A DNA stretch of 64,000 nucleotides from positions 2,133,002 through 2,197,001 of the forward strand of contig NW_027152213.1 of the NCBI RefSeq assembly GCF_004359215.1. Direction: 5' to 3'. This document shows positions 23,113 through 33,862 of this stretch, one piece after another. The first letter of the stretch is position 1. Each line of letters opens with the position of its first letter. A program made the position numbers and the translations under genes. Below the pieces are notes generated by a model. The model did not search any database. It was not told where the DNA came from and saw only the letters and a program-made list of their open reading frames with translations. This DNA is from Bremia lactucae (taxonomy: Eukaryota > Oomycota > Peronosporomycetes > Peronosporales > Peronosporaceae).

Positions 23113-24117
23113 CATGGACATGTTAGATGGTAATGGAAATACGCATCACGTTTCGTGATAGCCACTCCTTTCTAAGTGACATAGAAAGAAGTGCGGTCAA
23201 ACGAATTAGTTCAACCTTAGGGAACGATGCCATCTTGGCCATGCTGTCCGATTTGGACAGAGATGCCCTCCATTCAGCCATCGCCATGTTAATACAACAT
23301 GAAATTGACGAGATGAAGGAGAAGGTAGCCTTGCTGAATCAGCAACGCTCCCAACAGGCAGAACTGTTGAGGTTACAACAGGTACAGACCCCTGTACCTG
23401 GGATGACGCACACGCGTCGTCCCGAAACCTTACAGATTGACATCTCTAAGAATTCAGGAGTCGAAGAAAACCTCTCTCTTGAGATGGTTTGTCGAGTTGG
23501 ACGATGCCATAAGGGCACGTCACATCATCGACGAGCAAATGCAAGTCGCATTCGCTCAATCAAATTTGGCAGGTCGTGCCAAAACTTGGGCATTGGGCCT
23601 TAAGTTGCGCGACCCAAACGTCTTTGGGTCGCCAGAGGCTTTTAAAGTCCGGCTCAAACAGACGGTTGAACCACCAAGGGCTGAGTTCAGAGCTCGTTCA
23701 GAGCTTCTGAAACTCAAGCAAGGCAAGCGTGATGTTCACGCATATGCCCAGCACATACGACTCTTAGCGAGTTGTATAACAAATAACCCAGTCCATGAAC
23801 ACACGTTGATTACGGTGTTCATGCAAGGTCTTACGGATGGTCCCGTAAAGACCCACCTGTTCTGCTTGGAACTGGATACGATTGAAGAAGCAATATCCGT
23901 TGCGGAACAGGAGGACTTTAACTTGAGACAGGCCCAAGCTAGTTCGTCATCGTATCGTACTCCAAGACGACACGAGCTAGGAGGTCCAGAACCCAAGGAC
24001 CTCTCTTACGTCGAATGCGAGAGACCTCGTTTTTCGAGCAATAAGCGATAGCAGAAATGCCATCGCTGCCAAAAATTAGGACACTACGCTCATGAGTGTA
24101 GTGTTCCACGCCCAGTA
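23113..24117 (+). pseudogene. L1 Gag, frameshifted and cut
   Basis: Aligns with the intact Gag at 52029-53153: FLSDIERSAVKRISS, VQTPVPGMTHTRRPETL, RWFVELDDAIRARHIIDEQM, AKTWALGLKLRDPN and the zinc knuckle CHRCQKLGHYAHEC. Frameshifts near 23155 and 23475 and a stop near 24050 break it. Homology stops about 20 bases after the knuckle, where antisense-ORF sequence of an L2 element begins. Confidence 0.85.
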
Positions 24118-25140
24118 TGCTCCGACCATAATTCATAATGTTTCTGACAAAGAAGATTCGGAGCCTAAAGCTCCGCCGACGACACGTGAACGTGCTCAGT
24201 CAGTGCCACAAGCCAGTCGTTTAGAACGTGGCTTTGTGACGGGTGGCCTCGTTAAACGAGCCAAGAGCGTCGCTCTTCTAGAGCACATAGTTATTATGGC
24301 GTCTTTAAATCATGGAGGGCTCAGGGAAAATCGCTTGGAAGTATTTTCCCGATCCCGGTCGTGTTGCGCTCAAATGAAACGCCCGACCAATACGAGGCGC
24401 AATTCCTGCACCGCATTCATCCGCATTCATGCGATGAAGCAGCGGTCGCAACGAATTAATTTCGCCCGCTTGCGTGTGAAATAAATCATGGGCGGTACTG
24501 TACCCCCTGTTTCTCTTCACAACGGTACTTCTGATAGTCCATTTGAGAATAGCGAAGAGGCCTCAGCTGATGCTCTTTTTCATAGGCAGCCACCAAGCCG
24601 GGTACATCAATACGTAGGGTATCGATCGGTTCCCAAGAGTCAAAATTCTTCGGGTAACCTTTTTTATTAAAGCGAAGATCTGATACCGTTGCCTCAAGGA
24701 GCGGTGAGCAAGCAACCTTCCAACAAGGAAGCGTTGATTCCCAGCCGCATCTATCAGTGCAAGCGGCGCCCGATAGGAGCGGCGATCTCGCTCACCTACT
24801 CGCGGCTGCCTTTCCTTCGTCCGTACAGACACAAGCGTTAAGCGCTGCTGAACGACGTTTTGTGGATCTCGAGGGTCAAGTCTTTCGACTGACCTCGGAT
24901 CTTTATGATGTCCGAGCGAAGGCTCGTCAGGGTTATGAATACCTGAAGACTCGCTTGGATCTTCTGGAGAAGATAATGCTGAGGGATCCGCGTTACTCGC
25001 GTGATGCCCCTCGCTCTCTCCGAGTCCTGTTCGTGGTGGGAGGAGTCAGTCGGCTGATAGTTTTTGCTGTCTCCGTCCCCCTCACCCGAACGACGCTCGA
25101 CTCACAGTCGACGTCACCATCGGTCTCCTTAGACGGATGA
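24118..25140 (+). pseudogene. Second copy of the L2 antisense ORF
   Basis: Homologous to 14960-16031. Readable blocks: QASRLERGFVTGG, QRINFARLRVK, then in the shifted frame ATKPGTSIRRVSIGS, HLSVQAAPDRSGDLAHLL and the coiled coil SAAERRFVDLEGQVFRL. The coiled-coil frame (24757-25140) is uninterrupted. The N-terminal basic part is missing because the copy is joined to L1 gag at about 24117. It overlaps the minus-strand Pol that follows. Confidence 0.6.
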
Positions 25141-27708
25141 GGTATGTGACCTCATTTGGGTCTACATACCGTTTCATACGACCCACGTAAAATACGGGGT
25201 GCGTCTTCATATCCGGGGGAAGGGTGAGCCTATAATTTAGGTCTTTAATCTCTTTTACCACTGTAAAGAGCCCAATGAAATGCGGCACAGACTTAATGCG
25301 CTGACACTGTTTGCAAGAGCGAATATAGTTGGCCACCCATCGATATAGATGTGGCCACCAAAGTTCCTCTGATACTTTTACAAATGTCTTTTCACGGCCC
25401 AGATGCCCACTAGATGGCGCATCATAGAGCTCGTGAAGGATCATCAGCTTGAGATCTGTGTCATGAGGCACATAAATTCTCAAGGGATCACAAGGTGACA
25501 GCTGATGCCATAACAGGCCAACACTGTCGCTAAAGCGATTTAGCTTAGCTTTCAGTGCGACGGAAGGGTTACCTTTCGTCTACCAAAGTGATCCAACAGA
25601 AAGCGACAATGGTCGTTCTGACTGTAGCTCTCTTTAATTTCAGAGGCTAATGAGCTCGTCACGTGGTTGCCTTCATGGCTGCCAACCTTGACGGCTGAAA
25701 TTGTGTTTTAGCACTAGAAAACACTTTCCTGGTGTCTTATATCGAAGTCTGATTCGTGCGATAAAGCGTCAGCCAAGGCATTCGACTTACCCGGCTTATA
25801 TTCAACTTTTTTAAATTAAATTCAGAGAAGAATGTGAGCCATCTTGCCATTCTAGGCGAGAGGTGCGGTGACTTTATTGCGGTCCGCAGTGATGCATGAT
25901 CCGTATAAACCACAAATGGTTCGGTGCCCAGTAGGTGCACGCAAAACTTGACAAGAGCATACTTTATTGAAACTAGCTTTTTGTCATGCACGGGGTAATT
26001 CAGTTCCGCGGCTTTTAAGAGACGGGACTGATAAGAGATGACGCGGTCTACACCGTCGTCATCCATCTGGATGAGCGCGCTGCCGATTGCAAAATTACCT
26101 GCATCGTAACGACGCTAAAGGGCTTATCCGCGTCTGGCAATACCAAGACCGGTTCCTCTACAAGAGATTGCTTCACTGATGTGAACGCATCATCTTGTTC
26201 TTTTAACCAAGCCCATTCTGCGTCCTTTTTAAGGAAATCAGATAATGGTTTAGTTTGCTCCGCATAATTCTTGCTACATTTATGCAAGTAATTAGCGAGC
26301 CCTAGGACTTGGCACAAATCCTTCACATGCCGTAGGATTAGCCATTCCTTTACTGATTTGCCTTGTCTGGGTATGCTCGTACATCATGTGTTTCTACGAT
26401 GCATCCCAGCGCAGGTATCTCAGGAACCCCTATGACGCACTTTTGCAAGTTGACGTACAGTTGGGCGTCCTTCAAAGTCTGCAACACAGCGTCTTAATGA
26501 CGCTTGTGCGACTCTATTGCGCTCAGCCCGTCCTCGGTCCTACTATGCACAAATACATCGAGTACTGAGGCGTGTAGGCACGGTGCTGACGCATCACGTG
26601 AGCCACCACTCGGTTGAATGTCGCCGGCGCGTTTTTCAACCCTTTGGGTCATTACAAGCTACTCCTAAAGCAAACCGCTCGAGGTGCATACTGCCGTTTG
26701 TGCTACATCGGACTCTCTCATGAGTACCTGATAGTAGCTATCCTTTAAATTAAACGCGAAAAAGAAAGACTTCCCATGGAGTTCAACAAGACATCTTTCC
26801 GCGGGATTGGCGTTTGCTACGGTATGTTCGCCGTGTTCAGCTTATTGTAAGCATGAACCAAGCGCCATCCACATGTGGCTTTACGCACACAGAAGGTCAA
26901 GCTGCAGTGAGGAGACTTGCTCTCACGTACATACCCCCCCTTGGCTCGCTTATCCAAGAACTCATCGATATAATCGACTTGTTCTCTGGGCAACGGCCAT
27001 TGCCTGGTCACACAATATTGGTGCCAGGTTCGAGGTCTATTTCGTGCCCGATGCTCCTGTCTGCTGGTAGGCGGCTCGGCACTTTTTCTGGGAACACATC
27101 ACGATGTTTCCACAGAACCTCAAAGAACGGACTGTCTCTCAAGGCATCCCAGCCTTGAGCAGCGTACCGCTTCTTTTTGTCCGTTTCTAGGACGCTCTCG
27201 TCCATTGTGGACGACGAGCAACAGTCCAACAAGTTCGCTCCTGGAACTGGTGTGACTAATTCGTGGATATTTCCTTCCTTTAATTCGGCAAGGGACAGAT
27301 CCCACGACATCTCCGGGAGATATACTCTCTCCTCGGCAGATTTAAAGACTTGCCGGAGCACCTCAACTGAAGATGCCTCCGCAATTTCGTCTTTGACGGC
27401 CTCGAACACCTCGTTCGAAGGCCCTTCTCTTTATTAGAGAATGATCCAAAGGTCACTCGTTTAGACGTGCCTTTGATCGTCCTAATCTGTCGGGTACTCG
27501 TTCTTCGAGTCACCACGACCTTTTTCTGGGAAGCGGGTGCCGTTGCACTCCTGGCTAACGCACCCCTTCCAACCGCACCAGGCTCTTGGCACTGTGCCGG
27601 TTTATGCGACGCATGACTTCGTGTCAGCTCGCCGTCTACTGCCACAGGCTCTCGGCTCTGTGCGGTACTATTGGACGCATGACTACTTGTCATCGCCCTT
27701 CTCACTAC
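24563..27708 (-). pseudogene. L2 Pol copy lacking the integrase core
   Basis: Minus-strand order from the gap: linker (SVEVLRQVFKSAEERVYLP), RT (LPADRSIGHEIDLEPGTN; TRQWPLPREQVDYIDEFL; GWRLVHAYNKLNTANIP), RNase H start (VLGLANYLHKCSKNYAEQ; EEPVLVLPDADKPFSV), RNase H end (RVISYQSRLLKAAELNYPVH; YTDHASLRTAIKS), then the integrase zinc finger (LGREKTFVKVSEELWWPHLY; SCKQCQRIKS). Directly after it comes HFIGLFTVVKEIKDLNYRL, the post-core segment, so the catalytic core is deleted. The chromodomain (NGNQRFLVGRLLAHRS) is at about 24740-24600. Multiple stops. Confidence 0.82.
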
Positions 27709-27808
27709 NNNNNNNNNNNNNNNNNNNNNNNNNNNNNNNNNNNNNNNNNNNNNNNNNNNNNNNNNNNNNNNNNNNNNNNNNNNNNNNNNNNNNNNNNNNN
27801 NNNNNNNN
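27709..27808. other. Assembly gap (100 N)
   Basis: Exactly 100 N, the usual placeholder for a gap of unknown size. Left of it is L2 Pol on the minus strand; right of it is the 3' end of an L1 element, so the two sides belong to different elements. Confidence 0.95.
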
Positions 27809-27887
27809 GTTTTAAAAATTAAGTGGTCACATAGCGACCACTCCATCCAATGACATTCAGAGTGATCGTCGTTTAAGGGAGGGGTGA

Positions 27888-28251
27888 TGTAACGGGGTGT
27901 ATCGTGACATGAAATTAACACTTAAAGGTTGTTAATTTATATATTATCTAAAAGGTAGATCATATTTGGAGGATATTGTCAGCTGTAGGAGTAATCAAAG
28001 AGAGTTACAGATAAGATAGAGATAAGAATTCATTCTCATGTTTAGTATTAGATTATAATTAAGTTAGCATTTGCAAAGATAGAACAAGAGACACTTCATT
28101 ATATTTACTTACCCTCTTAAGTCTAGTTGTCTTAAGAGAAGTCTTCCTCTGCACGTACAGTGTACGTCACTTAACGTAGGGTATCACTCGCAACTGAAGC
28201 AGTGCGAAGTGGACTTGTACTGAAACAGTACAAGTCGTAGTGCCCCGTTAC
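27888..28251 (+). repeat. L1 LTR interrupted at its last base by an L2 solo LTR
   Basis: Begins TGTAACGGGGTGTATCG after the polypurine tract AAGGGAGGGGTGA. It is shortened in the middle compared with the 450-bp copies. It reads ...GTGCCCCGTTAC to 28251, then the L2 LTR starts; its final A is at 28810. Confidence 0.85.
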
Positions 28252-28804
28252 TGTAACGGGCTTAAGTTGCCCTAATGTTACACAGTCCCCATTAAGTACA
28301 TTTGGTAATTAAGGGGATGGTCAATTACTAAATAATAGTAATTAGACCCAACACTCGGGTGTGGTGCACATTTGTGACCAACCCTTGTGGATGTGATGCA
28401 CATGGGTGCATTCACATTAGGAGGGATGACGCCCAGCGTCATCCATGATGACGGCTAGCGTCATCAGTTACGCGAGGTATCTATAAAGATACTCTCGCAA
28501 TACCTATTAAATGTTATCTATAGAGATAACATTTTAATTGTTAAAAATAGGTATTTGTATTTAATTCTATAAAATATAAATCAGTCTGAAAACTACTTCC
28601 TACTTGGTAAGTGCGCACGAGAAGACGGATTACCGCTCCCGTGACGACACTTAATCAGAGTACTTAGTGTGTTGGGTGAGGTCGCTTGCGCGCCCACCAC
28701 AACTACCTCACTGCGCGCAAGAAAAGCAGGTTTAACCGCTTCCTCGCTGTGCTAGGGTGTGTGCTTAAGTAGAGCGTGGCCGCATTACGACGTGCCCGCC
28801 TACA
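28252..28804 (+). repeat. L2 solo LTR with 5-bp target-site duplication
   Basis: A complete 553-bp L2 LTR (TGTAACGGGC...CGCCTACA) with no internal element sequence on either side. It is flanked by GTTAC at 28247-28251 and GTTAC at 28805-28809, a 5-bp duplication typical of LTR-element insertion. Recombination between the two LTRs of a full element presumably removed its inside. Confidence 0.9.
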
Positions 28805-28810
28805 GTTACA

Positions 28811-29574
28811 ATGTTGGTCGAATTATTATGAGTCTTTGAAAACGCCGCCACGTATGCTGTGGCACCCATGATTTTGGAGCTAATTCTGCTTCCTTAATAT
28901 GATACCATGCTACGCTTACGAGCGTTTAATTTGTCTCGCTGCTAACATGATACTCCGATTTATTCGTGTTTTTATACAAATCTGGTATCCTTTATTTCTC
29001 TGGCATCAGAACATATAAAGCAAAAACTGCTGGTAAAATAATGTTTCCTTAGAAGCTTATATCTATACACTCAAAATCTTTTTGTCTTTATCTAGCTTGG
29101 ATCTGAATTCTCGAGCCCCCTTTCTTTGCGCTTTATTGTGGCATTATTATCAGAGCATGCAACGTTCCTTCTTGACTACATGCTGACGGACTTCATTACG
29201 TATTAACCCCGCTGGTGTGTAAGTTTATTAAGCGGAAAAAGGCTCATTTGACGAGATTTATTCGAACAAAGGTCGCGAAAAATTCAAATAAACCACAGTT
29301 TGATGAGAAGATTGCTTGCGACTCACTATGGCACTTTTTCACTCAAACTGCGGTAAGAGACATTTTCATTAAGCACAGCACGCTTCAATTAATCTTATGA
29401 CACAAGAAGAACGTACTTTGAAGTCGTTTACTTTAGGTAAATCCCATGCGTTGGGTCAGCTGAATGTGCTTTAATGGCGAATGTTTTTATCTTAGCTGTT
29501 AGAGGCTCGTATATCTTCAATTATCTGGCATAGTTTACAATAAAATATAATTGATAAAAGACCTCACAAATCTA
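28811..29574. other. Intergenic region, no gene supported
   Basis: AT-rich sequence between the LTR nest and the minus-strand gene. A 61-codon frame at 29215 lacks any support. No repeat motif is shared with other parts of the window. Confidence 0.5.
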
Positions 29575-30528
29575 TTAGTCATTTTGAAAACGTACCACAA
29601 CTGAGCAAAAGAATGCCTTCAAACGAGCAAGAGCCTTTAGAAATATTGACCATGTTTCATTGTCCTTCCTTTCCAGATTTGATAAATATCTCCACGCATA
29701 CATGGCAGTAGCACAACTAACGATGGAAAAGAAGAGAATTAGTCGATAGATTCTCAAAAATCTCGCTTTTTGTTGCTGATCGAAGCTTTTGAGCTTGTAA
29801 TCATTGCTGCCGTGCTGCTGTGTCTCCTCAGCAAATAGTGAGAGCTTCTCATTTGCTGGAGACAAACTGTCATGAGCTGCTTGCTGCTCCATCACTCTAC
29901 TGCTGTCGCCCACCTTTGTCTGCACATACTTTTGCCATGTCGCTGAAGTTTGTCTCGCTATAATTTGCAGTGGAAGCGAGACATTTAGCTTCATGAGTCG
30001 TGTCTCTGTCTCCGCCACCTGCTGGACTTGCTGTGAGTGGTAGTGCTTTACATAACTCAAAACGTGTTCATGCTCTTGAACCTGCTTTTTAATTTGCGTA
30101 TCATATTCGCTCTTTAACTTCTTCAACAACATTTCGGACCTCATGGAGCTTGCCACGTGCGCGTCCTCGCAGCTCTGCATAAATCGGCTAGCAGACATGT
30201 GGAGTTTCGTGTTGTCGCTGCTCAACAGCTCCATGCTCCTCTCTAGCCGCTCGATCTGCGCATTTCTTTGAGAATGACTTATTACATTGCTGCGTGCAAG
30301 CGCTTGTTTACCCACGATGAATAACACGATGACCAATATACCAACTAGCATGTACCGCAACGGTTTAGTAAGTCCCAGAGCAAATGTTTTCATCTGCACA
30401 TGCTGCCCACTAGGCGCATACACTATTTTTGCACGTGGCGACTGGCAATGCAATGGGGGGACAAAAGACTTATTGTCGTCGACAGACGCAGTAGAGCGCA
30501 TACTGTCCGACAGTCCCAGACGCGCCAT
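29575..30528 (-). CDS. Coiled-coil membrane protein, unknown function
   Basis: Single exon, 317 residues from ATG at 30528 (the frame is open to 30597 but has no ATG there). A hydrophobic helix (YMLVGILVIVLFIVG) lies at about residues 58-75, followed by a long charged coiled-coil region with heptad leucines (QIERLERSMELLSSDNTKL ... KLKSEYDTQIKKQVQEHEHV), a second hydrophobic helix (YRLILFFSIVSCATAMYAW, about 262-281), and a short C-terminal tail. No family is recognised. The layout fits a tethered membrane protein with the coil between two membrane passes. It begins 81 bp after the REV7 stop codon on the same strand, but oomycete genes are transcribed singly, so this is only tight packing. 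Confidence 0.75.
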   Translation of the reverse strand: MARLGLSDSMRSTASVDDNKSFVPPLHCQSPRAKIVYAPSGQHVQMKTFALGLTKPLRYMLVGILVIVLFIVGKQALARSNVISHSQRNAQIERLERSMELLSSDNTKLHMSASRFMQSCEDAHVASSMRSEMLLKKLKSEYDTQIKKQVQEHEHVLSYVKHYHSQQVQQVAETETRLMKLNVSLPLQIIARQTSATWQKYVQTKVGDSSRVMEQQAAHDSLSPANEKLSLFAEETQQHGSNDYKLKSFDQQQKARFLRIYRLILFFSIVSCATAMYAWRYLSNLERKDNETWSIFLKALARLKAFFCSVVVRFQND

Positions 30529-30609
30529 ATTCCGAGTGCAATTGGCGCCAAATTTTAAATTTAAATTTACAAAAATTGATTTGGCAGAAATGGCCACATT
30601 ATAAAAAAG

Positions 30610-31406
30610 CTATTGCTTCGTCATGTAAATGTTCAGTCGGATAGGTAGAGTTTCTGCATGTATCGATTTTACTGGAATAATTTCTTTCTGCTTCTGTTGA
30701 TCTTCGCACCAATACACGTCTGCCAGCACCCACGAGTTGCTGACAGTGTCATCATTGACGGCTGTTCCTCGATTGGTGGCATCTTCTACTGTTTGCGCAA
30801 GAATACGAAACGTATGCGGCTTCATGTCAATACTCGTGATTTCATATGATACCGCAGTTGTCATCAATGCCACCATTCCTGCTCGGAAGGATTCCTCTAG
30901 CTGTTCCAGCGGCAGCGTGTGATCTTTATTCAGGCCTGCAGCTTCGGTGAGCGGTGCAATCCATACTGGCTCAATTACAAGTGTCTCTATCGCCCGACCC
31001 TCCTTGGAGAGAAGAATCACGCATAATTTTTCCAGTTCTCCTCGCATCAGCCACGTGTGGCAGCCATGCAGCATGGAGTGGATATATTCGCACAGCATCG
31101 GATGCCTACTCATGTGAGTCGGAACATCATAAAGCACCCGCTTCTCAAATGCTTCTACCAAAACAAATAAAAATTTCGATGCACCGTAAGATTGGCCTTC
31201 TGTAAAAGCGATGACTGCTCTAAACTCCTACCTTTGGGATAAACTTGCCATGCAAACCTACATCAGCATAAGCTTGCAAATCAATTGCTGATATTAACTT
31301 GCAATGACAAGCGTGTATGAACCTACAGAAATTCGTGCACCGCGGCCTCCAAAAATTCGAGCACAAGCTCTGTCAAAGTCTCTTTCGCGGATTTATCAGT
31401 CTCCAT
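30610..31406 (-). CDS. REV7: REV7/MAD2L2 HORMA-domain protein
   Basis: Three exons: 31406-31327, 31257-31232 (only 26 nt) and 31154-30610, giving 216 residues; human MAD2L2 has 211. The spliced N-terminus reads TELVLEFLEAAVHEFLFAWQ then VYPKEAFEKRVLYDVP, matching the MAD2L2 start of the HORMA fold; the rest follows with HMSRHPMLCEYIHSMLHG, LEKLCVILLSKEGRAIE and, near the end, SWVLADVYWCED and IPVKSIHAETLPIRLNIYM, the seat-belt strands. REV7 bridges REV3 and REV1 in translesion DNA synthesis and acts in shieldin-type repair choice; the same nuclear role is inferred. Introns are 69 bp (GTAGGT) and 77 bp (GTAGGA). Its start codon is 73 bp from that of the divergent TFIIE-beta gene. Confidence 0.88.
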
Positions 31407-31479
31407 ACTTAGACCGCTTTTGTGACCCCTCCTGAGTGACATTACGTCATTATCGCAAATAGGTTGTTAGCAAAAAAGA
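31407..31479. promoter_or_regulatory. Short bidirectional promoter (REV7 / TFIIE-beta)
   Basis: Only 73 bp separate the two divergent start codons, so both promoters and both 5' leaders must overlap. The interval contains TGACATTACGTCAT, whose right part is a bZIP/ATF-like half site (ATGACGTAAT on the minus strand). No TATA box is seen. Confidence 0.6.
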
Positions 31480-33128
31480 ATGTGGCGGAACCTGGCATAC
31501 GGATCACAGCAAGTGGCGGAGGCGGTGCCGGCCGTGGCCCCCACTAAAGTGGGAATGGAGACAGTGATCTCCCAAGGTTCATCCTTATAAATCGACTTTG
31601 TAGTGGAATCGTGTAGCCGATGCTTTGTGTCTGTGTTTAGTCGATGCATCATCTGTGCCCAAAAATGATGGCGCCAAGGTCTACAAGATCCTTGAATTTC
31701 TGCGCAAAGTTTCGATGCACAAAGCCGTCTCTGCAGCCGATATTTTCAAGCATACGGGCGTCGTACGTGACCACGATCGTGATGACGAATGCAGTAGAAA
31801 ATAATGCTGCCAGTTTTTTTTCGCCTTCTGCTAGGACCTTACAATGGACGACCAAGTCGAGCAGCGACTTAAAAACAACCCAAAAGTTCGGCTACAAGGA
31901 GATCTCTATGCGTACCAGGCGAGTACGAGAAATTAGTCAGACGAGATTATTTAATGTTATGGAAAAATTTATGCATTTATATAGGCCAAATACGATATTA
32001 AGAACCGGCTGCAGCTGCTGAAGATCCTTGATCGTGTAAGGATGTGTTTGAACGGGCCCTTGCTACTTTGAAATTTGACAATTCGATTTTGGTCGGTCTA
32101 TAGACTCCAGAAGGCATGCCCATCGAAGACGTAATAGATTGCTACGGAAGCGTGGAGGACGACTTGAAAGAGCTGACACGTACCGGAGAAATTATCTGCT
32201 TGAAAAATGCAGACAAGGGTGCTGAGGTGTACTATTCTCGCGGAACTCCTTTCCTCGTGGATCTTTCTGGAGTGGCTACGGTTGAAGCTGGCAGCTACTT
32301 AGCCCATACGAGTCAAGACGTGACCGATGAAATTCGCCGAGGCGATGCGTTTCGTCTTGGAGACAATTGGTTTCGTGTTTCGGCTGCTGTAAAGGTCACT
32401 GTTAAATAAATTTCTTATTGTGTCCGCGAAGATTAATTTTGCCTTGGTTGTGGCTCTCATGCAGAGCTCGAGTACAACTCGCCCTGCTCCTTTTGCAGGA
32501 ATGACTACAAAAAGCGTCTCATCGACACGTGACCCAAATGTGTCGAAAAAAATGAAGTGCGTAGCATGTAACCAAGCGAATTGATTTGAAGGCGAACTTA
32601 AAGAACTCGGTCATTCGGGTTGCCTTCCGCAGGTTTATGTTTAAGTTTGACAAGGACCACCTACCTTTAGATGTCCCTTTTCCCGACGCAAAGAGACGAA
32701 ACATAGCAAGCAGTGATCGCTGGGATCTATTACCCAAGCGAGGTCCCAAATTCCCAATGGTGAAGCATGGTACGCGGGGTTTTAATCTTAACAAATATTA
32801 GACGCTAATGAGACTCTTACTTTTCTTAGGCTGTTCAAACGATATTCGTCAATTATGGCGCGACACTCTGCGGATGTGGCCGTCTGATCGTGCAGAATTT
32901 GAAAAGAAGCTGATTCAAGCTGGACTGACGACGCAAGCCAAAGTTGATGCAAATCGTCGCCAGATGAAGCGCCGTATGAAGGATGATAAAAAGAAGAATC
33001 GCCCTCGCAAGCAGCGCGATATCAAAATTACTAATCACCATCTTATTGGCACAAAGCTTGGTGAGATTTTATCGAAAGGCAGTCAGGAGCAATTTACACT
33101 TGGTGCCGTCAGATTCGAAAAAAAGTAG
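31480..33128 (+). CDS. Transcription factor TFIIE, beta subunit
   Basis: Eight exons: 31480-31576, 31641-31762, 31835-31918, 31985-32035, 32104-32394 (or 32388), 32465-32556, 32633-32769 and 32830-33128, about 390 residues. The winged-helix core is spread over exons 2-5: KVYKILEFLRKVSMHKAVSA, VEQRLKNNPKVRLQGDLYAY, KYDIKNRLQLLKILDR, MPIEDVIDCYGSVEDDLKEL. The C-terminal part NDIRQLWRDTLRMWP and the basic KKKNRPRKQRDIKITNHHLI match the end of TFIIE-beta. It works with TFIIE-alpha to load TFIIH at RNA polymerase II promoters. Intron 3 (31919-31984) needs a GC donor in a strong context (CAG|GCGAGT). The donor after exon 5 is ambiguous by two codons (GTAAAG or GTCACT). Confidence 0.87.
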
Positions 33129-33862
33129 CAGCCTTGTATCCGCATCACATTGTCAATAAGGATTTGCTGCACAATTTTCTTCGCTTTTTGTTTGGAAGAA
33201 CGAAGCGAGTATCACTTACGATGCATGTGTTGATGTCAGTTGAAATTGGAAGTATAGATTTGTCAAATGATTGTCATCAAATTCTACAAATGGTGGTGCC
33301 ATCGCCATATATGTTGCAAAAATTCTAAGCAATTAGTTCGGGATTGGTAATAATATTGAGGGCTGCTATGTGGACACTCCCCTTCTGCTGCTTGGACACC
33401 TCCCCATAAATACGTATTTGGCTGACGTATACCTAATAAATTTCTGCTGCGCGCACCACACACCCCTCCCTCAATGGATATTCTGTGAATGCCGACATGG
33501 TATAAATGCTACCGCCTCACACACCACCAAAAACAACACGAGAGAGTGATACCATGGTACCCTGCCGTTTCGCTGCACGCCACCAAGCGGAGAAAGTATC
33601 GTTATGGGATATCACAGCCTCCACTACCAGGCTTGAGGTTGAAGGCTGATTCGGTTTGGCCAGACATTGACCACCGCTGGGAAACATATGCAAGCGAAAC
33701 TGCAAAAATATAGAGGGAATTGTTCAATAAAGAGAGCACCTTTTGACCACTTGTAACGCTTTTTGCCTCTTCCCAAAAAAACACGACAGCGCGTATGTTT
33801 TTGCAATGACGGCACCCATCTCTGGCATAATTAGCCAAAATGGCCGGTGACAGGGGCCAGCA
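33129..33862. other. Intergenic region, no gene supported
   Basis: Spacer downstream of TFIIE-beta. Short frames at 33134 and 33489 show no recognisable features. The right edge is an L1 LTR piece. Confidence 0.5.

Noticed and set aside
29215..29400. 61-codon Lys-rich frame
   Set aside because: No ATG at its start and no family resemblance.
30529..30597. N-terminal extension of the coiled-coil membrane protein
   Set aside because: The frame is open but starts with GTG, not ATG; the first ATG is at 30528.
33489..33713. Frame downstream of TFIIE-beta
   Set aside because: No homology seen and frames on both strands are equally open.
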